A DNA stretch of 64,000 nt. Source: Gp1-AA122 sp036378535. GTDB lineage: Bacteria; Acidobacteriota; Terriglobia; Terriglobales; Acidobacteriaceae. Position 1 is the first letter of the stretch, and every line of letters begins with the position of its first letter. The notes below the pieces were generated by a model that had not been told where the DNA came from, did not search any database, and saw only the letters and a list, made by a program, of their open reading frames with translations. Where the stretch lies: NCBI GenBank assembly GCA_036378535.1, contig DASUWH010000050.1, positions 1 to 64,000 of the forward strand. The letters run 5' to 3'. This document shows positions 42,735 to 50,882 of the stretch, one piece after another. A program made the position numbers and the translations under genes.

Positions 42735-43241
42735 TTACTGCGATAACGGCTGGATAGTAGCGGCGCAGGCGCCGGCAGCGATCGGTCCCACCTGCTGGAA
42801 GCGGACCACGCCGTCTTCGATGGAACAGAAGGCGCGCACGCCAGTCGTGTTCTGTGTCAGCGCACTCGCAGTTGCATTGTAGGTGGTGGCGGTTCCCGTG
42901 GCGGCATAGCTGTAACCGCTCTTGCCGACGGTGACGCCGTTACCGTTGGAAGCCAGCACGCCGTCAATCAAGCAGGCGGTGGCAGCAACTGGCGGCGCCG
43001 GGCAAGCAGCCGTCGGTCCGCCCGGACCCAGGTTGGTCAGCAGGGCGGCGTAACCAATGTTGTAGGTAGAGAAATACGATACCTCAGCTGTGTTGATGGT
43101 ACGAATACCGCTGGCGGCGGACGATTCGTTAGCCGCAATCCGGGCGCGCAGCAGGTTCGGAATAGCGATGGCAGCGATGATCAGGATGATCGCTACCACG
43201 ATCAGCAATTCGATAAGTGAGAAACCCTTCTGTTTCCGCAT
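42735..43241 (-). CDS. pilA: Type IV pilin (PilA type), copy 1
   Basis: Structural pilin of 168 residues, almost the same protein as the copy at 41894-42400. Differences I can see include LLTNLG for LLANLG, NATASALTQ for NATADALTQ and AAGACAAT for GAGNCAAT near the C-terminus. Leader MRKQKG, cleavage site and helix are identical. A separate terminator and a candidate sigma-54 site flank it, so each copy is an independent transcription unit. The assembly proteins encoded at 29755-36612 would build fibres from it. Confidence 0.92.
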   Translation of the reverse strand: MRKQKGFSLIELLIVVAIILIIAAIAIPNLLRARIAANESSAASGIRTINTAEVSYFSTYNIGYAALLTNLGPGGPTAACPAPPVAATACLIDGVLASNGNGVTVGKSGYSYAATGTATTYNATASALTQNTTGVRAFCSIEDGVVRFQQVGPIAAGACAATIQPLSQ

Positions 43242-43303
43242 GTGTTGTTTTGTCCTCGTCTCTGGAATCCTCGGGCATGTCGCCCTGGTCGGCTGAGATT
43301 AGG

Positions 43304-43318
43304 GCAGTCCGCGTTCCA
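43304..43318 (-). promoter_or_regulatory. Candidate sigma-54 promoter of the first pilin gene
   Basis: The minus strand reads TGGAACGCGGACTGC, 63 bp before the ATG, with the GG-N10-GC spacing. Its position relative to the start matches that of the second copy's site. Confidence 0.5.
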
Positions 43319-43474
43319 TACCCCGAGGCTTCGTGACCTTGGAGCGGCGGCTTGAAAACTCCTCTATTATCAATAGCTTTCATTCTTGGGCCGATCTCCG
43401 TGCGATTGCAAACGCGTGACTCTCTGTTACCTTCGAGTAATGGGGATGACGGAATCTGGCATTGCGATGCCACA

Positions 43475-43534
43475 ATATGTCACAAACAATATACGAGAGA
43501 CGATATGTCTGGACATATACTCCACACGACATAT
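43475..43534. promoter_or_regulatory. Cluster of four ATATGTC half-sites
   Basis: ATATGTC occurs at 43475-43481 and 43503-43509, and its complement GACATAT at 43512-43518 and 43528-43534. The central two form a perfect 16-bp palindrome. The cluster lies between the pilin and GerW-like genes and looks like a binding site for a dimeric regulator. The remaining gap (43242-43866) shows no gene. Confidence 0.5.
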
Positions 43535-43866
43535 CCCCCGCGTTCTCCAAAGATTTAAAAGGTGCATGGAAGTCCTCGTAATGTCTCGTCCGGAGGCACG
43601 GTCTAACATTGACGTCATCGCCAAGATCATTGATAGAAGTATGTGGCGACAGAACAGAACTCGACTCACAGATGGCAGCAAGCCCTGCTCCTAAGCATCC
43701 ATCAAGTTTCAGCATGACTTGCAATGCAGGAGTCTCGCTCGAGGCGTTCAAAAATTTGCACTTCTGCTGTTACCCGCGAGGCTGCTACAGCATCAAGCAG
43801 AAGGGGGTGTACACGCTCTTTCGCCGCATGTACGCTCACTCTGAATCGAGAAGCTGGGGAGCGACC

Positions 43867-44220
43867 ATGAGCAGTTCTACGATGTTGCAGTCCTTGCACG
43901 AGAATCTGTCCAGCCGGGCGCAGGTAAAGAGCGTGTTCGGGGAACCCATCCATGCCGAAGGCAAAACGATCATCCCGGTCGCCAAGATCGCCTACGGTTT
44001 TGGCGCAGGAGCAGGAACGGGTGGCGTCGGCGATACGAGTGCGCGCGGGGAAGGCGGAGGTGGCGGGGGCGGGATCCGCGCCGTGCCAGTCGGAGTCATC
44101 GAGGTCGCCGCGAACCAGCCCACACGCTTCGTGCCTATCACAGACCGCAAAAAATTAGGGGCGGCAGCTATGGTCGGGATCTTTGTTGGCATGTGGCTGG
44201 GATGGCGGAGGAGAAGGTGA
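43867..44220 (+). CDS. GerW/YtfJ family (sporulation-associated) protein
   Basis: A 117-residue protein of the GerW family, best known from Bacillus spore cores but widespread in non-sporulating bacteria. The typical core is present: LHENLSSRAQVKSVFGEPI, then GKTIIPVAKIAYGFGAGAGTG. A glycine-rich stretch and IRAVPVGVIEVAANQPTRFVPI follow. A C-terminal hydrophobic helix (LGAAAMVGIFVGMWLGW) with an Arg tail would anchor it in a membrane. The ATG at 43867 follows GGGAG. Function outside spores is unknown. It is near an RsbU/SpoIIE-type phosphatase, but transcribed convergently. Confidence 0.82.
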   Translation: MSSSTMLQSLHENLSSRAQVKSVFGEPIHAEGKTIIPVAKIAYGFGAGAGTGGVGDTSARGEGGGGGGGIRAVPVGVIEVAANQPTRFVPITDRKKLGAAAMVGIFVGMWLGWRRRR

Positions 44221-44275
44221 GTAGTGGCTTCCTTGAAGGCGCCTCTCGAAGACGCCAGCACTCAGGCCAAAACCG

Positions 44276-44303
44276 AGATTCCTCGCTTTGCTCGGGACGA
44301 CAA
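44276..44303. repeat. Dispersed palindromic intergenic repeat, copy 3
   Basis: Contains GATTCCTCGCTTTGCTCGGG followed by ACGACAA, in the 95-bp gap between convergent genes. Confidence 0.65.
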
Positions 44304-44315
44304 AACTTATTAAAG

Positions 44316-45485
44316 TTATCTCCCGACGGCCAACATGCAGGTGATGTCGTCGTGTTGGGGTGTGGTTCCCACGAACAAGTCCAGATCGACCATGACCCGG
44401 CTGAGGAGCTTGGCAGGGGCTGTGGTCACACCAGCGTTCAGGACCGAGAGTAGACGGTTCTCTCCGTATTCCTCATCTACCGCGTTGACTGCCTCTACCA
44501 CGCCATCCGTAAAAACGACCAGCCAATCGTTGGTTTCCAGCGAGGTGCTGCCGGTTTGATAGGCGCCGCCTTCCTGAATTCCGAGGGGTAGTCCACCCGC
44601 TTCTAACCGCTCAATAGATCCGGAACCATGGCGCAGGATGGGTGCGTTGTGTCCGGCGTTGATGTAGGTCAGCACACGGGAATGCGGATCGTATTCGGCG
44701 AGAAAAGCAGTCGTGAAGCGCAGTCCACTTTGACTGTTCGTGCACACATAATGATTCATGCGGCTGACCAGATCGCCCAGAGAACATGGTGTTGCCGAGA
44801 GCGTTTTCAAGCTGGCCTGGAAGGTCGCCATCAGGAGGGCGGCGGGTATGCTCTTGCCGGCGACATCGGCCACGGCCAGCAGATAGGTTTGATTGGCGCC
44901 TTCTGCCTGGATCCGGGGAAAAACATCGTAGTAATCGCCGGCTACCGTGTTAGCCGGGCGCGTGGCGAAGGCAATCTCCAGGCCCGGAATTGACGGCGGA
45001 TTCAGCGGCAGCAGCCACATCTGAATTTCGCGGGCAATCTGCAGATCGCGTTTCATCACCACCCGATCGGCGACTTCCAGGATCAGCAACACGAACATCA
45101 GCAATCCGCCCCAGAGACGCAGGTCGAAACCGACCATGTGTGTGCCGTCCTTGGTGGTCCACTGCAATTCAGGGTTGAACACAATCATCAGCAGAGCCAC
45201 GAGCAACAGAACACGGCGCGCCGGAGAAAGCTTCTCCAGGATCGCCCAGAAGAATTGCTTGCTGATTTCCCACCAGTGACGGCCGCGGCGTATGCCTTCT
45301 TTGCGGCTGGGATCGATACCGTGGGCGTAGAGACGATAGCTGGCCCGGGCGTCGGCCTGGAACTGTGACCAGAGTTGGTTGAGTTCCAGACCATCGGTTA
45401 CGCGCCGCCAGAACTCCGCAGCCCGGATCCGGAGGCTCGGATGCACCGGCGGCGGAGTGGCTAGCGGGGGGATACTGGCGGACAC
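44316..45485 (-). CDS. Membrane-anchored PP2C-type (RsbU/SpoIIE) phosphatase
   Basis: A 389-residue protein from the GTG at 45485. Two hydrophobic helices (RRVLLLVALLMIVFNPEL, LWGGLLMFVLLILEVADRVV) precede a linker (REIQMWLLPLNPPSIPGLE). The SpoIIE phosphatase domain then shows TVAGDYYDVF, VADVAGKSIPAALLM, INAGHNAPILR, GGLPLGI and FTDGVVEAVN, with the acidic metal ligands in place. It probably dephosphorylates an anti-sigma-factor antagonist in a partner-switching pathway; no partner gene is nearby. A TATAAT box ends 7 nt before the GTG, so the message is probably leaderless. A TTG at 45518 would extend across the promoter. Confidence 0.82.
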   Translation of the reverse strand: MSASIPPLATPPPVHPSLRIRAAEFWRRVTDGLELNQLWSQFQADARASYRLYAHGIDPSRKEGIRRGRHWWEISKQFFWAILEKLSPARRVLLLVALLMIVFNPELQWTTKDGTHMVGFDLRLWGGLLMFVLLILEVADRVVMKRDLQIAREIQMWLLPLNPPSIPGLEIAFATRPANTVAGDYYDVFPRIQAEGANQTYLLAVADVAGKSIPAALLMATFQASLKTLSATPCSLGDLVSRMNHYVCTNSQSGLRFTTAFLAEYDPHSRVLTYINAGHNAPILRHGSGSIERLEAGGLPLGIQEGGAYQTGSTSLETNDWLVVFTDGVVEAVNAVDEEYGENRLLSVLNAGVTTAPAKLLSRVMVDLDLFVGTTPQHDDITCMLAVGR

Positions 45486-45490
45486 GGGAA

Positions 45491-45504
45491 TAATTATACG
45501 TAGC
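45491..45504 (-). promoter_or_regulatory. Promoter -10 region of the RsbU-type phosphatase gene
   Basis: GCTACGTATAATTA on the minus strand, identical to 41081-41068. TATAAT ends 7 nt before the GTG start, so transcription should begin at or next to the start codon. Confidence 0.6.
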
Positions 45505-45713
45505 CACCGTCGGAGCAACGGTTTTCGCCATTTTTCGGATTCGTGGCCCGGGAAATCTACTAGTGACCGCGTCTGTAGCGAGCACGGAGGTCGTCCCTCG
45601 CGGCTGCCGTGTAATCGAGATTTGCAGAACGTAAGCTATCGGACAGACACTCTGCCCTAATATTCTGCTACATTCCTAGCAACCCTGTTGATCGCGGACC
45701 ATTCGCTCAAACT

Positions 45714-46103
45714 ATGGCACGAATTCTATCGGTTTCGTACGATAATCCACTTCTGCGCACCCGCCATATGTTGCTGGAAACCCAGGGTCACGAAGTCGTC
45801 TCTTCCTTGGGCTTTATTGAGAGTCTTAAACATTGCCACGAGGGGAACTTCGACTTATTCCTCCTGGGCCACTCCATCCCCCATTCCGACAAACTGCAAT
45901 TGGCGAAGACGTTCCGCGAGGAGTGCCCGGCGCCTATCATCTCGCTTCGGCGTAATGCAGGAGAGGAACCGGTAGATGGAGCCGATTACCACATCGAACC
46001 CGATCCCGAACCGCTGTTGGAACTGGTACACAAGGTTCTCGACCGGACACAATCCTCCAACCAATCCGGGCTCCGGCTAAATACCCGCAAGCCCAAGAAG
46101 TGA
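45714..46103 (+). CDS. Stand-alone pseudo-receiver domain protein
   Basis: A 129-residue protein with the fold of a CheY-like receiver: ARILSVSYDNPLLRTRHMLLE, HEVVSSLGFIESLKH, FDLFLLGHSIPHSDKLQ, CPAPIISLRRNAG and DGADYHIEPDPEPLLELV. The position of the phosphorylated aspartate (normally DLVLLD) is glycine in DLFLLG, and the switch Lys is missing. It cannot be phosphorylated in the usual way and may act by protein contact only. The basic C-terminal tail ends KPKK. It has no kinase partner nearby. Confidence 0.72.
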   Translation: MARILSVSYDNPLLRTRHMLLETQGHEVVSSLGFIESLKHCHEGNFDLFLLGHSIPHSDKLQLAKTFREECPAPIISLRRNAGEEPVDGADYHIEPDPEPLLELVHKVLDRTQSSNQSGLRLNTRKPKK

Positions 46104-46108
46104 GGGGG

Positions 46109-47176
46109 TCATTCCTGGCTTATTTTTCTGGCGATCCACTCCCCCACCGCTTTGGTTCCCAAGGTCCCGCCGATATCGGCGCTAGTTTTCTTTTGGAGAA
46201 TGGCTTCGAGAACTGCGGCTTCCATCCGTTCCGCCTCGGAGGTGAGCCCCAGATGCCACAACATCATGGCCGCGGTGAGAATCGCGCCCATAGGATTAGC
46301 CAGATCTTTTCCGGCGATGGGGGGCGCCGATCCGTGCACGGGCTCGAACATCGCAGTCTTACCAGGATGGATGTTCCCGCTGGCCGCCATACCCAGACCA
46401 CCCTGCAGCCCGGCCGCGAGGTCGGTAATGATATCGCCGAACATGTTATTGGTGACGATCACGTCGAACTGGCGCGGATCGCGCACCATCTGCATGCAGA
46501 GCGCGTCGACGTACATGTGCGCAGTCTCGAACTGGGGATAGGCGCGGCTTACCTCTTTAAAGGTGCGTTGCCACAGGCCGCCGGCATGCGTCATGGCATT
46601 CGACTTATCGCACATGAGCACGCGCTTACGGGCGCTGCCATCCTGTTTCTTATTCTTTGCCGCATACTCGAAGGCGTATCGAATTACCCGCTCAACGCCC
46701 TTGCGAGTATTGACGTCCTCCTGAACGGCAATCTCGTCCGCAGTTCCCTGTTTGAAGACCCCTCCCAAATCTCCGTACACGCCCTCGGTATTTTCGCGAA
46801 TGACTACAAAGTCGACGTCCTTGGGCTCAATCTCTTTCAGCGGGCACAAGGAGGAATGTAGCAGGCGCACGGGCCGGACATTGGCGTAGAGATCCATCTT
46901 GAAGCGCATGCCCAGCAGGATTTCCTTGGCATGAACATTGCTGCTGATTCGTGGATCGCCGAAAGCGCCCGCCAGGATGGCATCGAAGTCGCGCTCCAGC
47001 ATGGAGAAGCCGTCCGCCGGAACGGTGGTCCCGTCCCTAAGATAACGGTCGGCGCCCCAGTCGAATTCGATGAACTCGACGGCCACTCCCGTCGCTTGCA
47101 TTGCCTGGACGGCTTGCGGGACGACTTCCCGCCCAATGCCGTCTCCCGGGATAACTGCGATGCGCTTCTTGCTCAC
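46109..47176 (-). CDS. leuB: Isocitrate/isopropylmalate dehydrogenase family protein, probable 3-isopropylmalate dehydrogenase
   Basis: NAD-dependent beta-decarboxylating dehydrogenase of 355 residues. The motifs are IAVIPGDGIGREVVPQ, FKMDLYANVRPVRLL (substrate-binding Arg residues), VVIRENTEGVYGDLGG, CDKSNAMTHAGGLWQ, FDVIVTNNMFGDIITDLAAG (metal-binding Asp) and EPVHGSAPPIAGK. The hydrophobic residues before LYANVRP fit leucine biosynthesis better than isocitrate. However, tartrate- or homoisocitrate-type relatives share this pattern, and no leu genes are adjacent. The ATG is close to a divergent gene (ygfZ). Confidence 0.72.
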   Translation of the reverse strand: MSKKRIAVIPGDGIGREVVPQAVQAMQATGVAVEFIEFDWGADRYLRDGTTVPADGFSMLERDFDAILAGAFGDPRISSNVHAKEILLGMRFKMDLYANVRPVRLLHSSLCPLKEIEPKDVDFVVIRENTEGVYGDLGGVFKQGTADEIAVQEDVNTRKGVERVIRYAFEYAAKNKKQDGSARKRVLMCDKSNAMTHAGGLWQRTFKEVSRAYPQFETAHMYVDALCMQMVRDPRQFDVIVTNNMFGDIITDLAAGLQGGLGMAASGNIHPGKTAMFEPVHGSAPPIAGKDLANPMGAILTAAMMLWHLGLTSEAERMEAAVLEAILQKKTSADIGGTLGTKAVGEWIARKISQE

Positions 47177-47246
47177 GGCAGCTTAACTTAGCACACCGCC
47201 ACGGTCAGATGCCTCCGCCTGACCTCCGCTATAATCAAGGGTTAGC

Positions 47247-48326
47247 ATGTCGACCACGGAACTCACCGAGAAGAGGATGGCCTCGCGCCGGGAACGATAC
47301 CATGGCGCCGAGACGGTAGCCGTATATTCGGATACCGCGCAGGAGTTCCAGGCCTTGCTGAGTGGAGTTGGTGTTTACGGCCTGGCCTGGCGTGCCAAGC
47401 TGCTGGTCACCGGCAGAGATCGCGTGCGCTGGCTCAATGGCATGATCACCAACAATGTCCGCGATCTACCCGTGGGACACGGCGTATACAGTTTCGTGCT
47501 GACGCCTCAGGGACGAATCCTGGGTGATCTGTATACCTACAATCGCGGCGACTTCCTGGTGCTGGATACGGATCAATCGCAGGTCGAGAACCTGGTTGCG
47601 CTTCTGCGGCGGTACATCATCATGGATAAGGTTGAAATCGCCGATGCTGCCGACAAGTTGAGCGCGCTCGGCGTGGCGGGCCCGAGTTCACGCGAATTGC
47701 TGGGCAGGTTGGGCATAAGTCTCCAAGAGATGACGCCGCTGCAAGTCGTGGACACGACCTGGGGTGGGATTCAGACGAGCATCGTTCGCGGCGATCTGCC
47801 CGAGTCCGAATCGTACGAAGTCTGGCTGGACCCAGCGAATGTGAGTCGTCTGTGGCAGGAACTGATCAATGCGGGCGCGCATCCTGTCGGATCGAATGCC
47901 CTGGAACTGCTCAGAATCGCGAATGGAGTTCCTTGCTACGGGCAGGACATTCGTGAGCGCGACCTGCCGCAGGAAACTGAGCAGAGCCGTGCCCTGAACT
48001 ACATCAAGGGCTGTTACATCGGGCAGGAGATTGTCGAGCGCATACGTTCCCGTGGCGCAGTGCATCGAAAGTTTACCGGCTTCAGAATTGAGGGCCCTCT
48101 GCCGCCGGCGGGTAGCAAGGCCCAGGTCGAGGGAAAGGACATCGCGGAGATTACGAGCACTGCGTCTTTGCCGGTCGGAAACGGCAACCTGGGGGTTGCC
48201 CTGGGTTACGTGCGCCGCGAGGCGCTTGATCCGGCAACGCAGATTGACATCGGCGACACCAAAGCAATAGTCGCCGATCTTCCCTTCAAAGACGTATTCG
48301 CCTCCCTGGGAGGCGCAGCAAAATGA
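47247..48326 (+). CDS. ygfZ: Folate-binding YgfZ/GcvT-like protein
   Basis: Tetrahydrofolate-dependent factor that helps repair or mature Fe-S enzymes such as MiaB. The 359 residues have a GcvT-like fold and the diagnostic motif KGCYIGQEIVERIRSRG at about 254-270, with the conserved Cys. The N-terminal half contains LNGMITNNVRDLPVGHGVYSF, typical of the family. A TATAAT at 47230-47235 lies 11 nt before the ATG, so the leader is very short. It may be co-transcribed with the DUF1844 gene 22 bp downstream. Symbol by family usage. Confidence 0.85.
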   Translation: MSTTELTEKRMASRRERYHGAETVAVYSDTAQEFQALLSGVGVYGLAWRAKLLVTGRDRVRWLNGMITNNVRDLPVGHGVYSFVLTPQGRILGDLYTYNRGDFLVLDTDQSQVENLVALLRRYIIMDKVEIADAADKLSALGVAGPSSRELLGRLGISLQEMTPLQVVDTTWGGIQTSIVRGDLPESESYEVWLDPANVSRLWQELINAGAHPVGSNALELLRIANGVPCYGQDIRERDLPQETEQSRALNYIKGCYIGQEIVERIRSRGAVHRKFTGFRIEGPLPPAGSKAQVEGKDIAEITSTASLPVGNGNLGVALGYVRREALDPATQIDIGDTKAIVADLPFKDVFASLGGAAK

Positions 48327-48348
48327 CTGAGCATTCCGAGAATTGAGT

Positions 48349-48921
48349 ATGGCAGACAAGAAAGACACCGGTTTTACAGTAACCGATCGACGCCTCTTCA
48401 CCGCGGAAGGTGACCTGCGCCGCGACGTGGAAGAGGAACAGGAACGAATCGCCACTCCGGGGCAAACACCTGCCCAGGGGAAGGAACCCCCCGCTGCACC
48501 GGAAACAACGGAGCGCGAGGAGATGCCTGCTCCCCCGACGGTCGCCGAACAACAGGCGCAGAAAGATGCCTATCAGCAATCCTCAAAGGAGTTGGACCAG
48601 CGCGTCGAACTCGGCGGACATTCCGCCAAAGATCTGGAAATGACGTTCGAGCGCTTTCTGGCCTCTTTGTATATGAGCGCGATGCTGCAACTGGGACTCA
48701 TGCACGAGGAAGGCGGCCAGCCGCGGATCGATTTGATCGGGGCGCGTCAGACGATCGATACCATTGGTTTACTCGCCGAAAAGACGAAGGGCAACCTGAG
48801 TGCGAGGGAAGAAGGTTTTCTGCAAAATTCTCTCTACGAACTGCGTATGGCTTACGTTGAGGTGACGAACTCGCTCGCGCGTCCTCCGCAAGCGCCCCCA
48901 GGCACACCCAAAGCTCGATGA
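48349..48921 (+). CDS. DUF1844 domain protein
   Basis: A 190-residue cytoplasmic protein. The first ~85 residues are charged and Pro/Gln/Glu-rich (disordered). The rest is the DUF1844 domain: FERFLASLYMSAMLQLGLM, QPRIDLIGARQTIDTIGLLAEKT and EGFLQNSLYELRMAYVEV. The family is broadly conserved in Acidobacteriota and relatives; its role is unknown. It overlaps the MBL hydrolase gene by 4 bp (ATGA at 48918-48921) and follows ygfZ closely, so the three are one operon. Confidence 0.82.
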   Translation: MADKKDTGFTVTDRRLFTAEGDLRRDVEEEQERIATPGQTPAQGKEPPAAPETTEREEMPAPPTVAEQQAQKDAYQQSSKELDQRVELGGHSAKDLEMTFERFLASLYMSAMLQLGLMHEEGGQPRIDLIGARQTIDTIGLLAEKTKGNLSAREEGFLQNSLYELRMAYVEVTNSLARPPQAPPGTPKAR

Positions 48922-49688
48922 AAGCTACGCTCACGGTGCTGGGCAGCGGTACTTCGATGGGCGTGCCCACCATCGGCTGCGAGTGCGCTGTGTGCCACTC
49001 GCCCGACCCGCATGACCGCCGCACGCGGCCGTCGATCATGGTCGAGTACGATGGCCGGCTGATCCTGATCGACACCACCCCCGATTTTCGCGAGCAGGCA
49101 ATCCGCGAAGGCATTGACCGTGTCGACGCCGTGCTCTACACCCATACGCACGCCGATCACATACTGGGAATCGACGATCTGCGTCCCTTGAGTTTTCACC
49201 GTCCAGGGAGGATTCCACTCTATGCCCGCCCCGAAGCCGCTGAATTCCTGCGCACCATGTTCCGCTACATTTTCGATGCTGACTACAAATTCGGCGGCAT
49301 TGCCCGGGTGGAACTCAAGCCCATCGACGGAGCGATCGAATTATTTGGCGCCCGCTTTGAGCCGGTTGCGGTTATCCATGGAGAAACCGAGATTTACGGA
49401 TTTCGCTTCGGATCGGCGGCGTACCTGACCGATTTCAGCGACGTGCCGGAGTCGTCCCTCCAACGACTCCAGAATCTGGACATTCTTTTTCTCGATGCTC
49501 TACGGCACAAGCCGCACCCGACGCACTCCACGGTCGAGAACTCTTTGCGAATCGTTGATGAATTGCGGCCGAAGCGGGCGTTCTTCACGCATATCTGTCA
49601 CGATCTGCCGCACGAGGCCACGAACGCCACTCTGCCGCCCAACGTGCGCCTCTCGTATGACGGCATGAAGCTGGAATTCGAGATCTGA
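48918..49688 (+). CDS. MBL-fold metallo-hydrolase (PhnP-like)
   Basis: Metallo-beta-lactamase-fold hydrolase of 256 residues. It starts LTVLGSGTSMGVPTIGCEC, followed by CxxC (CECAVC) and the metal motif THTHADH at about 75-81. A second acidic/His set (YLTDFSDV, RHKPHPTHSTV and FTHICHD) completes the site. This arrangement matches the cyclic-phosphodiesterase PhnP group, including the extra cysteines near the N-terminus. Substrate is probably a cyclic phosphate; unproven. It is coupled to the DUF1844 gene. Confidence 0.85.
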   Translation: MKATLTVLGSGTSMGVPTIGCECAVCHSPDPHDRRTRPSIMVEYDGRLILIDTTPDFREQAIREGIDRVDAVLYTHTHADHILGIDDLRPLSFHRPGRIPLYARPEAAEFLRTMFRYIFDADYKFGGIARVELKPIDGAIELFGARFEPVAVIHGETEIYGFRFGSAAYLTDFSDVPESSLQRLQNLDILFLDALRHKPHPTHSTVENSLRIVDELRPKRAFFTHICHDLPHEATNATLPPNVRLSYDGMKLEFEI

Positions 49689-49770
49689 GGGTCAGAACAG
49701 TTGGGACCGGGCGCGTTGCGAGTAGGAATGAGTCATGTTGCGTGTCGCCTTCGGCTGACACCAAATTCCG

Positions 49771-50760
49771 ATGAAGCTGTTGCATAAAATTGGCGATATC
49801 CCTTCCGAGTTTGGACCGACCGTCGTCAGTGTCGGCAACTTCGACGGCGTTCATGTTGCGCATGCGCATGTACTCGGAGAGATGATTACCCGCGCGCGCC
49901 AGAAGAACGCCAAAGCCGTGGCGGTAACCTTTGAACCGCATCCCATTCGCATTTTGCGCCCCGACAGTCCCTTTAAGTTACTCACGCCCACGCCCGAGAA
50001 GGTTCGACTGCTGCAGCAGACCGGGATCGATGCCGTTCTACTGCTGCCTTTCACCCGCGACCTGTCGTTGATGACGCCTCATCAGTTTGCGCACAAAATT
50101 TTGAAGCAGGCGTTGAGGGCAATCGAAGTCCACGAGGGCTACAACTTCCATTTCGGACATAAAGCGGCCGGAGATGTGAGCATGCTGGCGGATTTCGGGC
50201 GTGAAATGGGATTCGAAGTCACGACCTATCCTGAGATGAAAGTTCGCGGGGAACCGGTGTCCAGCAGCCATATCCGGAAATTGGTTGCTGCCGGTCGTGT
50301 TGCCCGCGCACGCCATTTACTGGGCAGGCCGTTCGGCATTCTGTCCACGGCTGGCAGGGGCCGGGGTTATGGCTCCAAATACACGGTGCCAACGATCAAT
50401 TTGAGCCGGTACGAAGAATTGGTGCCGTACGATGGTGTCTATATCACCCGGACGCGGGTCGGATCGGAATCTTTTGATTCGGTAACGAATGTCGGCAAGC
50501 GGCCGACTTTTGGCGAGGAGTCGTTTGCCATCGAAACCCACCTGCTCAATTTTCATCCCATTGAACTGCGTCCGGAGACCGAGGTCGAACTCTTCTTCCT
50601 CAATCGCCTGCGCGATGAGATCAAGTTTCCCTCGGTGGAAGCGCTGCGCGAGCAGATCGCGAAAGATGTTAAGAAGGCCAGAAGATATTTCCATTTGCGG
50701 AGCCGGCAGGAACAGAAGGGGCCTAAAGCCCTCGATCGATCTCCCATTACGCAGCCGTAA
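49771..50760 (+). CDS. ribF: Bifunctional riboflavin kinase / FAD synthetase
   Basis: Two-domain enzyme of 329 residues that makes FMN and FAD. The N-terminal nucleotidyltransferase domain shows VSVGNFDGVHVAHAHVLGEM, VTFEPHP and VSSSHIRKLV. The C-terminal flavokinase domain shows GRGYGSKYTVPTINLSRY, YDGVYIT and NVGKRPTFG. The length is in the normal 300-340 range. It is 82 bp after the MBL hydrolase gene; that space is too short for an FMN riboswitch and shows none. Confidence 0.92.
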   Translation: MKLLHKIGDIPSEFGPTVVSVGNFDGVHVAHAHVLGEMITRARQKNAKAVAVTFEPHPIRILRPDSPFKLLTPTPEKVRLLQQTGIDAVLLLPFTRDLSLMTPHQFAHKILKQALRAIEVHEGYNFHFGHKAAGDVSMLADFGREMGFEVTTYPEMKVRGEPVSSSHIRKLVAAGRVARARHLLGRPFGILSTAGRGRGYGSKYTVPTINLSRYEELVPYDGVYITRTRVGSESFDSVTNVGKRPTFGEESFAIETHLLNFHPIELRPETEVELFFLNRLRDEIKFPSVEALREQIAKDVKKARRYFHLRSRQEQKGPKALDRSPITQP

Positions 50761-50882
50761 AGGGCCACTCTGCCATTTAAGCCAGTGAACAGCCGCTGGC
50801 CTGAGCGCAAAAGAGACGTAGCCAGCTGCGTTTCTACAGAACAGCCTGGCCCCCGCAGTTTTCCTGATACAATCGCGGCCCG

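Noticed and set aside
41894..43241. CRISPR-like repetition
   Set aside because: The repeated DNA is two whole pilin genes, not short repeats with spacers; no cas genes are present.
43386..43694. ORFs on both strands between the pilin and GerW-like genes
   Set aside because: Neither has a ribosome site or family pattern; the region is better explained as regulatory.
49689..49770. FMN riboswitch before ribF
   Set aside because: The gap is only 82 bp and lacks the conserved multi-stem pattern.
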